Assembly (NCBI GenBank): GCA_934796165.1
Contig: CAKVOU010000001.1
Coordinates: 1 to 64,000, forward strand
Length of the DNA stretch: 64,000 nt
Origin: an uncultured Eubacteriales bacterium
GTDB lineage: Bacteria > Bacillota > Clostridia > Oscillospirales > CAG-272
Direction: 5' to 3'
The position numbers and the translations under genes are program-made. A model generated the notes under the pieces. It ran no database searches, was not told the DNA's origin, and worked only from the letters and a program-made list of their open reading frames with translations. Positions 43,978 through 52,414 of this stretch are shown piece by piece (positions within the stretch are counted from its first letter, which is position 1; every line of letters begins with the position of its first letter).

Positions 43978-44484
43978 TCACCTCGGTACCCTGTGCCGTC
44001 CCGGCGCCGGCGATTTTTTGCGCGGCAGCCCCAGAAATCCGCCGAGTACTTCCAGAAGAATGATTCCCGCGTGTAAAAACAGGCTGACGGCAGGGGAGTA
44101 TCCGCTTCCCGCGTCGCGGAAAAAGCAAAGCGACAGGATCATCAGAATGCCTGTATAGAGAATTCCGCCACAAAGCCCCGACAAGAGCGCCCCGCCGCGG
44201 TTGAAACGCACGGCGGCAATCCCTCCGATGACGGCGGAAAGTCCTGCCGCACCGACCCCGAGTGGCGTGAGAAACGCGTCGGGATCCGCCTGTGCGTATG
44301 CAACCCCTGCGCAGATGAGGAGAAGCAGAAACCCGGAGAGTATGGAAACGGGAAGGGCGCGGAGCGCACCGGAGAGAACGGGAAGCACACCGGTTTTCTC
44401 CGCATCTCCTCCGTCTTCGTGCGCGCGGGAAACGGCGAGCGACCGGGGCGCACCGGCGCGCGGATATGCCTGATTCTTTTTCAT
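43978..44484 (-). CDS. Small polytopic membrane protein, TIGR04086-like
   Basis: A 168-residue protein with four predicted helices after a charged N-terminal region of about 40 residues: 'LPVSILSGFLLLLICAGVAY', 'LGVGAAGLSAVIGGIAAVRF', 'LLSGLCGGILYTGILMILSL' and 'PAVSLFLHAGIILLEVLGGF'. This pattern and the position next to yajC are typical of TIGR04086 proteins of Firmicutes, whose function is unknown. ATG 44484 is 10 bases from GGAGG; a TTG 6 bases upstream is less likely. Its ribosome-binding site is paired within a hairpin (see 44494-44541). Confidence 0.8.
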   Translation of the reverse strand: MKKNQAYPRAGAPRSLAVSRAHEDGGDAEKTGVLPVLSGALRALPVSILSGFLLLLICAGVAYAQADPDAFLTPLGVGAAGLSAVIGGIAAVRFNRGGALLSGLCGGILYTGILMILSLCFFRDAGSGYSPAVSLFLHAGIILLEVLGGFLGLPRKKSPAPGRHRVPR

Positions 44485-44493
44485 AAACAAAAC

Positions 44494-44541
44494 CTCCGCC
44501 GAACAGAATACTGAAGGAACAGTAAACTGTATGCGGCGGAG
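44494..44541 (-). promoter_or_regulatory. Hairpin masking the ribosome-binding site of the TIGR04086-like gene
   Basis: On the minus-strand mRNA, CTCCGCCG (44541-44534) pairs with CGGCGGAG (44501-44494), the latter carrying the Shine-Dalgarno of the gene at 44484. The loop holds an inner ACAG/CTGT stem. Translation may need ribosomes arriving from yajC or opening of the stem. Confidence 0.55.
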
Positions 44542-44560
44542 ATTATTTTAGAACAAATGA

Positions 44561-44908
44561 TCAGTCCTGCGCGTCCTCGGCTTTGACATCGACCGAGCGG
44601 ATCGCACTCTTGAGCAGACGCATTTTGGTGCGGTCGTGGCTGGTCTCGATGGTGACGGTCTCGTCCTTGACGCTGACGATCTTGCCGATGATGCCGCCGA
44701 TGGTGGTGATTTCATCGCCGACCTGCAGGCTGTTGCGAAGCGCGGTCGCTTCCTTCTCCTGTTTCTTCTGGGGACGGATGATGAAGAAGTATCCGACGAC
44801 CAGAACGCCGACAAGCATGACGCCGGTCATCAGCCAGCTCTGCCAGCCGCCCTGCTGGGTGTTATTCGTTGTACCCTCTGCAAGGGTAATAAGTGCATTC
44901 CAATTCAT
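44561..44908 (-). CDS. yajC: Preprotein translocase subunit YajC
   Basis: A 115-residue protein with one membrane helix (LMTGVMLVGVLVVGYFFIIRPQ) followed by the family's 'RPQKKQEKEATALRNSLQVGDE' region (split here around QKKQ) and the beta-rich 'ITTIGGIIGKIVSVKDETVTI'. YajC associates with SecDF at the Sec translocon. ATG 44908 has GGAGG upstream and a promoter at 44940-44968; longer in-frame extensions run upstream of that promoter. Confidence 0.95.
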   Translation of the reverse strand: MNWNALITLAEGTTNNTQQGGWQSWLMTGVMLVGVLVVGYFFIIRPQKKQEKEATALRNSLQVGDEITTIGGIIGKIVSVKDETVTIETSHDRTKMRLLKSAIRSVDVKAEDAQD

Positions 44909-44939
44909 AAATTGAGCCTCCGTGTTTACATTTGTATTT

Positions 44940-44968
44940 ATTATACATGATTTGTCACGGAAAAGCAA
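44940..44968 (-). promoter_or_regulatory. Promoter of yajC
   Basis: Minus strand: TTGCTT (44968-44963), 17 bases, TATAAT (44945-44940). Confidence 0.75.
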
Positions 44969-45038
44969 GCAATCTTCGGAAAAATCTTTGCGCGCACGGG
45001 AAAAATTTGCTCCGGAACACAAAATCCGGGGAAAACCG

Positions 45039-45067
45039 TTGCAATCGGGGGAGAATTGTGGTAAAAT
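45039..45067 (+). promoter_or_regulatory. Promoter of the rimM-trmD operon
   Basis: TTGCAA (45039-45044), 17 bases, TAAAAT (45062-45067) with an extended -10 TGG. It is divergent from the yajC promoter about 70 bases away. Confidence 0.75.
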
Positions 45068-45101
45068 ATATTGAATATATGTGTGAAAAAGGGGCGGAGT
45101 C

Positions 45102-45629
45102 ATGGCAAAGAGTGCGTATCTGGAATGCGGGAAGATCATCAACACGCACGGCTTCCGCGGCGACGTCAAGCTGGAGTCCTGGTGCGATACGCCGAAGGTA
45201 CTCGCGGGACTCAGCAGAATCTTTTTCCGCGAGGGCAACGACTATCGTGAGGTGCGGGTGACAAGTGCTTCGGTGTTCCGTCAATTTGTGCTGATGCACC
45301 TTGCCGGAACCGAAAACGAGGAGGCGGCGAACCGCTTGCGCGGGACCGTGGCTTATGCGGCAAGGGAAGACATCCCCCTGCCTGACGGCGGATTTTTCAT
45401 CGCCGATCTGACGGGACTTCCCGTCATTGACGCGGAGAGCGGAGAAGTATTGGGATCCCTCCGGGAGGTCATCCATCCCGGCGCGTCGGATATTTATGTG
45501 GTGAAGCGTCCCGGAAAAGAAGACGCAATGATCCCCGCCGTGCCGGAATTCATCCGACGGGTGGACACGGAGAAGGGCGTCTTTGTCACGCCGATCGGAG
45601 GCATGTTCGACGATGACGAAACGGTTTGA
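45102..45629 (+). CDS. rimM: Ribosome maturation factor RimM
   Basis: A 175-residue protein. The N-terminal RimM domain starts 'YLECGKIINTHGFRGDVKLE', and a PRC-barrel follows, including 'DLTGLPVIDAESGEVLGSLR' and the C-terminal 'AMIPAVPEFIRRVD'. It assists 30S head assembly at ribosomal protein S19. Length is typical. It overlaps trmD by 17 bases, the classic rimM-trmD coupling. Confidence 0.95.
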   Translation: MAKSAYLECGKIINTHGFRGDVKLESWCDTPKVLAGLSRIFFREGNDYREVRVTSASVFRQFVLMHLAGTENEEAANRLRGTVAYAAREDIPLPDGGFFIADLTGLPVIDAESGEVLGSLREVIHPGASDIYVVKRPGKEDAMIPAVPEFIRRVDTEKGVFVTPIGGMFDDDETV

Positions 45630-46587
45630 TATCATGACCCTGTTCCCGGAACTTGTGGACACGGTGCTCGGGAGCAGTATCATCGGACGCGCACAGCGCG
45701 CGGGGTACCTGTCGGTGCGTTCCTTCAACATCCGTGATTACTCGGAGGACAAGCACCGCCGTGTGGATGATACCCCCTACGGCGGCGGCAAGGGAATGCT
45801 CATGGCGGCGCCGCCGATTTATGCCTGTTATGAGGGGGTTCTCAGCGCGCAGGCGGAGGACGGATTTACCGGGACAAATCACGTGATTTACCTCTCGCCC
45901 ACCGGCAAGGTGCTGACCCAGAAACGCGCAGCGGAGCTGGCGCGCGACTATGACGGACTGATTCTTCTGTGCGGGCACTACGAGGGCGTGGACCGCCGGA
46001 TTGTGGACGAGATCGTGGACGAGGAAATTTCCATCGGCGATTACGTGCTGACGGGAGGGGAAATCCCCGCGTGCATCCTCGTCGATTGCGTTGCCCGCAT
46101 GGTGGACGGCGTTCTGGATTCTCCGGAATGCTACGAAAAGGAAAGCATTGCGTCCGGTATGCTGGAGTATCCGCAATATACAAGGCCTTATGAATTCCAC
46201 GGCGTGAAGGTGCCGGACGTACTGATTTCCGGCGACCACGCAAAGGTGGACCGCTGGCGGGAAGAGATGGCAATGGAACTGACCCGGAAAAACCGACCGG
46301 ATCTTCTGGGCGCGGGGGAACCGGCTCCGGGAGGGGAGAATCCCGGTCAGGCAAAGTCCGGCGGCAAGAGGCATGCCGGAAAGAAATCAATCAAAAAAGT
46401 GCCCGGAGACATGGAAGTGCCCGGCGACAAAGAACCGGCAGAAAAAGTGCCTGTGGCGGAAACGCCCGGAGACGAAGGGTCGGCAGAGAACCTGTCGGCT
46501 GAAGTTGCGTCCAAAGACGGGGAAACCGCCGTGAAAGGATCCGGCGGGGAAGCCCCCGTCAAAGACGGAAAGGGGGAGAGCTCATGA
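45613..46587 (+). CDS. trmD: tRNA (guanine37-N1)-methyltransferase with a C-terminal extension
   Basis: A 324-residue protein; the TrmD enzyme itself is the first 230 or so. Trefoil-knot motifs are 'LLCGHYEGVDRRIVDEIVDE' and 'EISIGDYVLTGGEIPACIL', with 'DDTPYGGGKGMLM' earlier and 'RPYEFHGVKVPDVLISGDHA' at the knot end. It methylates G37 of tRNAs to prevent frameshifting. Residues from about 233 are a low-complexity Gly/Glu/Lys/Pro/Ala tail with repeated 'PGD' and 'AE' elements, not part of normal TrmD. Start 45613 (MTKRFDIMTLF) is the conserved one. The stop overlaps the next gene as ATGA. Confidence 0.95.
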   Translation: MTKRFDIMTLFPELVDTVLGSSIIGRAQRAGYLSVRSFNIRDYSEDKHRRVDDTPYGGGKGMLMAAPPIYACYEGVLSAQAEDGFTGTNHVIYLSPTGKVLTQKRAAELARDYDGLILLCGHYEGVDRRIVDEIVDEEISIGDYVLTGGEIPACILVDCVARMVDGVLDSPECYEKESIASGMLEYPQYTRPYEFHGVKVPDVLISGDHAKVDRWREEMAMELTRKNRPDLLGAGEPAPGGENPGQAKSGGKRHAGKKSIKKVPGDMEVPGDKEPAEKVPVAETPGDEGSAENLSAEVASKDGETAVKGSGGEAPVKDGKGESS

Positions 46588-48551
46588 AGAACAAGGGTAG
46601 CGGCATGCCGGGAAGCAGCAGGGTCATCGGCGCGGTCAACCGTTTTACGGCGTGGCTGTATACCATGTTTGCCACCGGAATTTTCGGAAAACTGTTCACC
46701 TCCTACGATCAGGCGGAAGCGGCGGCGCTCGATGGCTTCGGAGGACGATTCCGGAGAAGCCTGTCCGGGCTCGGCAAGGTTGGCAAGCTGCTGCGCCGCA
46801 AGATTGCCGGTGCTTTTGAATCCAGCCGGATCCTCCGGCTTCTCCGTCGGCTGCGGGACGTTCTTCTGGAATGTTCCCTCAGCGTTTACGGTGTCTTGTT
46901 TGCCGTATACGGAGTGTATTCACTTGTGCTCCGGCTCGTGTTCCGTGAAAGTACGACCGGGCTGGACTTCGGCCTCATCCTGACGGGAATCGTCTTTCTT
47001 CTGATCTCTCTTCCGATGTTCTTTTCCGGCAGATCACTTGCCGAGGCGCTTGGTAAGAGTCGCATCTTCCACTGGCTTCTGGTGGGGATTTGCGGGATCG
47101 ACGAGGACGATCTCAAAAAGCCTCCGAAGGTCAGCGGAACCCGTTATGTGGTTGCGGTGTCCGTTGCGGTGATTGCCGGATGCCTGACGTATTTTGTGCA
47201 TCCTCTGGTGATCCCCGGCGTGGTGCTTCTCGTTGTGCTCGCCGCGATGGTTCTGTATCAGCCGGAAATGGGGGCAGTCGTCACGCTCCTTGTCTGTCCG
47301 TTTTTGTCCTTTACGCTGCATCCGACGCTGTATCTGTCCTGTATTCTCGGAGTGACGGCGATCGGGTATCTCTCAAAGCTGATCTGCGGAAGACGCACTT
47401 TCCGCTTCGGGCTTCTTGAGGGAATGGTGGGATTCTTTGTGCTTCTCGTGCTCTTCGGCGGATTCTTTACGCTTGGCGGTAAGACATCTCTCCGGTCGGC
47501 ACTGATGTATTCGTTTCTGATCGCGGGCGGATTCTTCCTCATTCTGAATCTGGCACGGACGCGTGTCTGGCTCCGCCGGTGCGCCATCGCGCTCGGCACC
47601 TCCGCGACGCTGGTTTCCGCAGTCGGAATTGCACAGTACCTGCTTGGGTATGCGGAGAGCCGCTGGCTCGACCAGAAGCTGTTTGCGGAGATTGCGGGAA
47701 GAGTGACCTCCGTATTCAATAACCCCAATATGCTTGCGGTATTTCTCGTACTCATCCTGCCGCTTCTGTTCGGTTTTATCATTACCCAGAAACGCCTGTT
47801 CAGCGGGTTCTTCCTGACGCTTTGCGCGTCGGGGGCAGTGGCGTGCCTGATTCTGACCTGGTCGCGCGGTGCGTGGCTCGGTGTACTCTTTTCGTTGGGT
47901 GTCATGCTGCTTCTCATCAGCAACAAGACCCTCAGCACCATTCTGATCGCCGCTTTGCCCGTCTGTGTGGGAGCAACGTATCTTTCCCCCTATCTGACCG
48001 GCTCCTCTCTCATTGACAACATTGCCGGCCGCTTTGCGAGCATCGGGAGTCTCGGGGATTCCTCCACGCTGTATCGCGTGTACACGTGGCAGGGGGTCGG
48101 CAACATGATCCGTGACCATCTCATCGGCGGTATCGGCGTCGGGGAAAGCGCATTCGGAGAGGTATATCCGTTGTATGCCCTGTCCGGAATCGAAACCGTC
48201 ATGCACAGCCACAGCCTGTATCTCGAGATCCTCTCGGAGCTTGGCGTGGTCGGGTTGATTGTGTTCCTTATTTCCATGTTCCTGTTTGTGCAACTGTGCC
48301 TCGGTGCACTCAAAAAAATGCCGGACCGACGGATGCGCGTGATGGTAATCGCCGGGCTCTGTGCGACCCTTGGTGCACTCCTGATGGGAGGCGCGGATTA
48401 TATCTGGTATAATTACAGCATCTGCTTTTTGTTCTGGGCGGTCATCGGGCTGACTGCGGCGTATGTCCGTGTCGGCAAAGAGGAGACCGAACGCACCTAT
48501 CTTCCTTTGGAAAACAGCGCTACGGAGGCGGAAGTGACCGTCCGGTTCTGA
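46584..48551 (+). CDS. O-antigen ligase/polymerase-like membrane protein
   Basis: A 655-residue polytopic membrane protein. About 120 N-terminal residues are cytoplasmic-looking, then some twelve helices. The Wzy/WaaL (PF04932) region includes 'GRVTSVFNNPNMLAVFLVLI', 'LTWSRGAWLGVLFSLGVMLL' and the conserved loop 'VMHSHSLYLEILSELGVVGL', matching the H-x-x-x-L-x-x-L-x-E-x-G pattern. Such proteins polymerise or ligate surface polysaccharides. It overlaps trmD by 4 bases and is followed by two DUF4330 genes, a grouping that hints at a shared cell-surface role. Confidence 0.9.
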   Translation: MKNKGSGMPGSSRVIGAVNRFTAWLYTMFATGIFGKLFTSYDQAEAAALDGFGGRFRRSLSGLGKVGKLLRRKIAGAFESSRILRLLRRLRDVLLECSLSVYGVLFAVYGVYSLVLRLVFRESTTGLDFGLILTGIVFLLISLPMFFSGRSLAEALGKSRIFHWLLVGICGIDEDDLKKPPKVSGTRYVVAVSVAVIAGCLTYFVHPLVIPGVVLLVVLAAMVLYQPEMGAVVTLLVCPFLSFTLHPTLYLSCILGVTAIGYLSKLICGRRTFRFGLLEGMVGFFVLLVLFGGFFTLGGKTSLRSALMYSFLIAGGFFLILNLARTRVWLRRCAIALGTSATLVSAVGIAQYLLGYAESRWLDQKLFAEIAGRVTSVFNNPNMLAVFLVLILPLLFGFIITQKRLFSGFFLTLCASGAVACLILTWSRGAWLGVLFSLGVMLLLISNKTLSTILIAALPVCVGATYLSPYLTGSSLIDNIAGRFASIGSLGDSSTLYRVYTWQGVGNMIRDHLIGGIGVGESAFGEVYPLYALSGIETVMHSHSLYLEILSELGVVGLIVFLISMFLFVQLCLGALKKMPDRRMRVMVIAGLCATLGALLMGGADYIWYNYSICFLFWAVIGLTAAYVRVGKEETERTYLPLENSATEAEVTVRF

Positions 48552-48636
48552 AGCCTTATGAAGCCATTCCGGCTTGCTTGTATGCGTTACCCGAACATTG
48601 AAGCTACAAAGACTGAAGACTGAGAGGAGAATCAAA

Positions 48637-49272
48637 ATGTCAGAAGACGAAAAGAATCTGCAACCGGAGCCCCCGGCTGCGGAACCGTCCCCCGAAGAGG
48701 CGTTTGTGCCCGGTGCGGCGGGAGAAAAGCTCAGAGTACGCCGTCTCGGAAAGGCGCCGGGACAAGCGCCCCGGCGGTCCGCGCCCGTCAATGTGATCGA
48801 CATTCTCATCATCGTTCTGGTGCTTGCCGGAATTGCGTTTCTGGTGGTTTCCGGCGTGTTCGGCGGCAGCCTGTTCAAGAGCAAGACCGAGACCAGGACC
48901 ATTGAATATACGGTGGTATTCCGGCAGGTCAGCGAAGATTTTGTGACCGCAATCTCAAGCGGAAATGCCGTGCTGAACGCCAAGGAGAAGCAGTCCTTCG
49001 GTACGGTCAGTGCCGATGTGGAGAGCAATCCGTCCACCTATGTTGCGTATGTCCCCGGCGGGGAAGAGGGTGCCGGCGGTACGGCGACGCTTCTGCCGTA
49101 TCCCGGATATGTCGATCTGACGGTGACGATCCGCGTGGACGCGGAGTACAGTGCGGGCACCGGTTATACGGTCGGCGGCAGCCGGATCGCGGTCGGTGCG
49201 GAGTATTCTCTGATGTTCCCCGGTTTCACCGGGACCGGAACCTGCATCGCGCTCAACGAGAATCTGTCGTAA
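48637..49272 (+). CDS. DUF4330-like single-pass membrane protein (first of two)
   Basis: A 211-residue protein. An N-terminal Pro/Glu-rich cytoplasmic tail of about 50 residues leads to one membrane helix ('VNVIDILIIVLVLAGIAFLV') and an extracellular beta-rich domain. The D-I-L-I-I motif at the helix start recalls DUF4330 proteins. ATG 48637 follows GAGAGGAG. The function is unknown; its pairing with a similar protein and an O-antigen-ligase-like protein suggests a surface-polysaccharide accessory role. Confidence 0.75.
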   Translation: MSEDEKNLQPEPPAAEPSPEEAFVPGAAGEKLRVRRLGKAPGQAPRRSAPVNVIDILIIVLVLAGIAFLVVSGVFGGSLFKSKTETRTIEYTVVFRQVSEDFVTAISSGNAVLNAKEKQSFGTVSADVESNPSTYVAYVPGGEEGAGGTATLLPYPGYVDLTVTIRVDAEYSAGTGYTVGGSRIAVGAEYSLMFPGFTGTGTCIALNENLS

Positions 49273-49285
49273 GGAGGAATGAAAG

Positions 49286-49831
49286 ATGGCAGAACAGAAT
49301 CAGACGCCGGGCAACAAAAAGAAATTCCGGTTCGGCATCGGCAGCGTCATTGATATTGTGATCATTCTTCTCATTCTTGCCGCAATTGCGGGGATTGCCT
49401 TCCGGGTCTATTCCGCAAAAAGTCCGACGGTCAGCAGCGAGAAGGCGGATTATGAGATCCGTTTTCGGGTGGACAGCGTTTCCTATATGCTTCCCAATTA
49501 TCTGCGTGCCGGGGATCAGGTGTATTTCGGTGATTCCGGGAAAAAATTCGGGATCCTTCAGGCAAACGACGGAAGCGAGAACGGCTCCGCGCTTGCCGTG
49601 AGAGCGGCAAATATTCTGATCCGGGACGAGGGCGGCAACTATATTTCCGCAAGCTATCCCGGGGAGGCGTTGGTGGACGCGACCGGTACCGTCCTTGCCT
49701 CCGGGTATTTTGACGCGAGCGGCAGCTTCCTGCTTGACGGGAAGATCCATGTGACCCCCGGTGAGACCGTGCGGGTCCGTACCGAGCTTGCGGATTTCAC
49801 GCTTGTGGTGACGGAAATCGAAAAGCACTGA
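49286..49831 (+). CDS. DUF4330-like single-pass membrane protein (second of two)
   Basis: A 181-residue paralogue of the preceding protein: short N-tail, helix 'IGSVIDIVIILLILAAIAGI', then an outer domain beginning 'YEIRFRVDSVSYMLPNYLRA' and a Gly-rich 'GDQVYFGDSGKKFGIL' segment of DUF4330 type. AAGGAGGA sits ahead of ATG 49286, 13 bases after the previous stop. The two proteins probably form a heteromeric membrane component. Confidence 0.78.
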   Translation: MAEQNQTPGNKKKFRFGIGSVIDIVIILLILAAIAGIAFRVYSAKSPTVSSEKADYEIRFRVDSVSYMLPNYLRAGDQVYFGDSGKKFGILQANDGSENGSALAVRAANILIRDEGGNYISASYPGEALVDATGTVLASGYFDASGSFLLDGKIHVTPGETVRVRTELADFTLVVTEIEKH

Positions 49832-49936
49832 ATTCTGGCGGTTTATGCGCCGGATCGTTGGCTGACATAGGCACTTTATCCGATATATGAACGACCTTTT
49901 CGGGCATTTTTATGAAAAAAGCCAACGGTTTGACTA

Positions 49937-49965
49937 TTGATTTTGAAGGGCGGATTTGCTATACT
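49937..49965 (+). promoter_or_regulatory. Promoter of the HPr gene
   Basis: TTGATT (49937-49942), 17 bases, TATACT (49960-49965) with extended -10 TGC. Confidence 0.8.
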
Positions 49966-50009
49966 AATGTTAGAATGTAAAAGTATAATCCGTCTGAGAG
50001 GTGCTGAAC

Positions 50010-50273
50010 ATGATCTCACGAGAGATAGTTGTCAACAATGCAAGCGGGCTTCATGCAAGACCTGCCACGTTTTTCATTCAGAAGGCAAACTGTTATAAGT
50101 CCTCCATCTGGGTGGAGCGGGATGACCGCAAAGTCAATGCAAAGAGTCTTCTCGGTGTGCTTTCCCTCGGTATTGCAAAGGGAATGAAGGTTACCCTGAT
50201 CGCAGACGGGCAGGATGAGAATTCCGCACTGGAAGGACTTTGCGAGCTGATTGACACCGGCTTTTCCGAATAA
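50010..50273 (+). CDS. ptsH: Phosphocarrier protein HPr
   Basis: An 87-residue phosphotransferase protein. 'ASGLHARPATFF' carries the phosphorylated His15, and 'KVNAKSLLGVLSLGI' carries regulatory Ser46, the HPr-kinase target used in Firmicute carbon catabolite control. With both residues present it is HPr rather than Crh. ATG 50010 is chosen: GAGAGGTG lies 6 bases upstream, and a GTG at 50001 overlaps that site. It is monocistronic, between its promoter and a terminator. Confidence 0.96.
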   Translation: MISREIVVNNASGLHARPATFFIQKANCYKSSIWVERDDRKVNAKSLLGVLSLGIAKGMKVTLIADGQDENSALEGLCELIDTGFSE

Positions 50274-50309
50274 AGCGGAGACGGCTTGCGGTCTTTCGGA
50301 GCAAGAATG

Positions 50310-50360
50310 AAAACGGCGCAGTTCCGGACTCGGAGACCGAGCGGGCTGCGCCGTTTTGTT
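50310..50360 (+). terminator. Intrinsic terminator of ptsH
   Basis: AAAACGGCGCAG pairs with CTGCGCCGTTTT (12 bp), enclosing an inner CTCGG/CCGAG stem; the right arm ends in TTTTGTT. Confidence 0.92.
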
Positions 50361-50433
50361 GACCGGAAGGTTTGCTCATCCGAAGGACACGGGGACGAGA
50401 GCCGCTATCATCATTCCGGGAAAGGGGCATACG

Positions 50434-52302
50434 ATGGAAGAGAATCAACCGCGCACGCGCCTGACGCGTGCGGAGCTTCTGGAAAAAGCAAATACGCTCC
50501 CGCTTCGTCCCGGTGTTTACGTCATGCGCGACGTGACGGGCAAGGTCATTTATGTCGGCAAGTCGCGCAAGCTCAAGAACCGTGTGTCCCAGTATTTTCA
50601 GAACAGCGAAAAGCAGATCAAGGTCGCGCGCATGGCGGCGTCGGTCGCGGATTTTGATTATTATCTCTGTGATACCGAGATTGAAGCCCTGTCGCTTGAA
50701 AATACGCTCATCAAGGAGTACACCCCCAAGTACAACATTCGCCTCAAGGATGCGAAATCCTATCCTTATATCAAGGTGACACCGGAGGTCTACCCCCGCC
50801 TCGTCATGACCCGTAAACGGGAAAACGACAAGGGACGCTACTACGGACCCTATTCCGGTACCTCGACCGTCTTTTCCGTCATCGGCGCACTGGAACGTAT
50901 CTTTGCGCTCCCCACCTGTACCCGCCGTTTTCCGCGCGATATCGGCAAGGAACGCCCCTGCTTATATTATCAGATGGGCAAATGCTGCGGAGTCTGTACC
51001 GGAACGGTCACGCCGGAGGAATATGCGGGGCGCATCCGCTTTGCGGAAAACGTGCTGAAGGGCGACACGGCAGAGGTCAAAAAGGAGCTGGAGACCGAGA
51101 TGTTCCGCGCGGCGGCGGAGGAACGCTTTGAGTCCGCCGCCCGCTTCCGCGATACCGTGAGGGCGCTGGACCGTCTGACCGAGCGGCAGAAGGTTGTTGC
51201 CTCTCCAGACGAAGAATCCGATGTGGTCGCGCTGTATGCCGATGAGGTGTGCGCCTGCGTATCGGTGTTCTTTATCCGCCGGGGCGCCGTCATGGACAAG
51301 TCGGACTTTTTGTTCGGCGCGGACCGCATCCCGGATGAGAGCGAAATGGCGGCGTTTCTTCTGGAACTGTATCAGATGCGCGAGTTCATCCCGCGCAGGA
51401 TTCTTTTGTCCTTTGATCTCGGCGAGGACCGGGAGACGCTGGAAGAGTACCTGACCGGGCGTGCCGGGCGCAAAATCACGGTACACACCCCGCGCCGCGG
51501 AGAATGGAAAACGCTTTGCGACATGGTGCGCGACAACGCGGAGGAACGCTGTAAGCGTTACCGCATCGACACCGAAAAGGAGGAGGGCGCGCTCGTCCGC
51601 CTTGCCGGACTTCTCGGACTGGAAACCTATCCTTCACGGATCGAATCCTACGATATTTCCAACTTCGGCAAGGAACAGCTGACCGCCGGCATGGTCGTTT
51701 TAGCGGACGGAAAATGCAAGCGGTCGGATTACCGCGTGTTCAAAATGAAAACGGTGGAGGGGACCGACGACTACGCCAGTATGCGCGAGGCGCTCTCCCG
51801 CCGGCTGGATCATCTTTCGGACCCCTCGGGATCGTTTTCGGAGCGCCCTGACCTGATCCTTCTGGACGGCGGACGTGGACACGTCGGCGTGATTCGGGAG
51901 CTGATGCGGGAAAGAGGATTAGACATTCCCGTGTTCGGTATGGTTAAGGACGATTTCCACAAGACCCGCGCACTCTGTTCGGAGGACGGGGAAATCAGCA
52001 TCGCCAAGGAAAAACAGGTGTTCCTCATGATTTATCAGCTGCAGGAGGAGGTACACCGCTTTACCGTTTCCCGTATGAGCGCGGGAAAGAGGAAAACGCT
52101 CCGTACCTCGTCGCTTGAAAAAATCCCCGGCATCGGACCGGCAAAGGCGAAAGCACTGCTTTCCATGTTCGGCGGACTCGGGAAACTCCGGGCGGCAACG
52201 AAAGAGCAGATCGCCGCGACCAAAGGAATTTCCGAAACAGACGCGGGGAAGGTGTACGCTTATCTGCACAGAAACGAGGGGGCGCAGCCGCCGGAGGCAT
52301 GA
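50434..52302 (+). CDS. uvrC: UvrABC system protein C
   Basis: A 622-residue nucleotide-excision-repair endonuclease. The GIY-YIG nuclease is at the N-terminus ('PGVYVMRDVTGKVIYVGKSR'), the UVR (UvrB-binding) motif near 'ERFESAARFRDTVRALDRL', the RNase H-like second nuclease includes 'SYDISNFGKEQLTAGMVVLA' and 'LILLDGGRGHVGV', and a helix-hairpin-helix closes the protein ('LEKIPGIGPAKAKALLSMFG'). It incises DNA on both sides of a lesion. Length is standard. ATG 50434 is the conserved start. Confidence 0.97.
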   Translation: MEENQPRTRLTRAELLEKANTLPLRPGVYVMRDVTGKVIYVGKSRKLKNRVSQYFQNSEKQIKVARMAASVADFDYYLCDTEIEALSLENTLIKEYTPKYNIRLKDAKSYPYIKVTPEVYPRLVMTRKRENDKGRYYGPYSGTSTVFSVIGALERIFALPTCTRRFPRDIGKERPCLYYQMGKCCGVCTGTVTPEEYAGRIRFAENVLKGDTAEVKKELETEMFRAAAEERFESAARFRDTVRALDRLTERQKVVASPDEESDVVALYADEVCACVSVFFIRRGAVMDKSDFLFGADRIPDESEMAAFLLELYQMREFIPRRILLSFDLGEDRETLEEYLTGRAGRKITVHTPRRGEWKTLCDMVRDNAEERCKRYRIDTEKEEGALVRLAGLLGLETYPSRIESYDISNFGKEQLTAGMVVLADGKCKRSDYRVFKMKTVEGTDDYASMREALSRRLDHLSDPSGSFSERPDLILLDGGRGHVGVIRELMRERGLDIPVFGMVKDDFHKTRALCSEDGEISIAKEKQVFLMIYQLQEEVHRFTVSRMSAGKRKTLRTSSLEKIPGIGPAKAKALLSMFGGLGKLRAATKEQIAATKGISETDAGKVYAYLHRNEGAQPPEA

Positions 52303-52414
52303 CCTGATTCTTGTAAAAAGTTTCAGGTGTTCCGCAGGTATCCGCCAAACCGGGGCATCCGCGGAACGCATTCCCGGAGGAACCGCGCAAACCCATAAAG
52401 GAGACAGACTGCCA

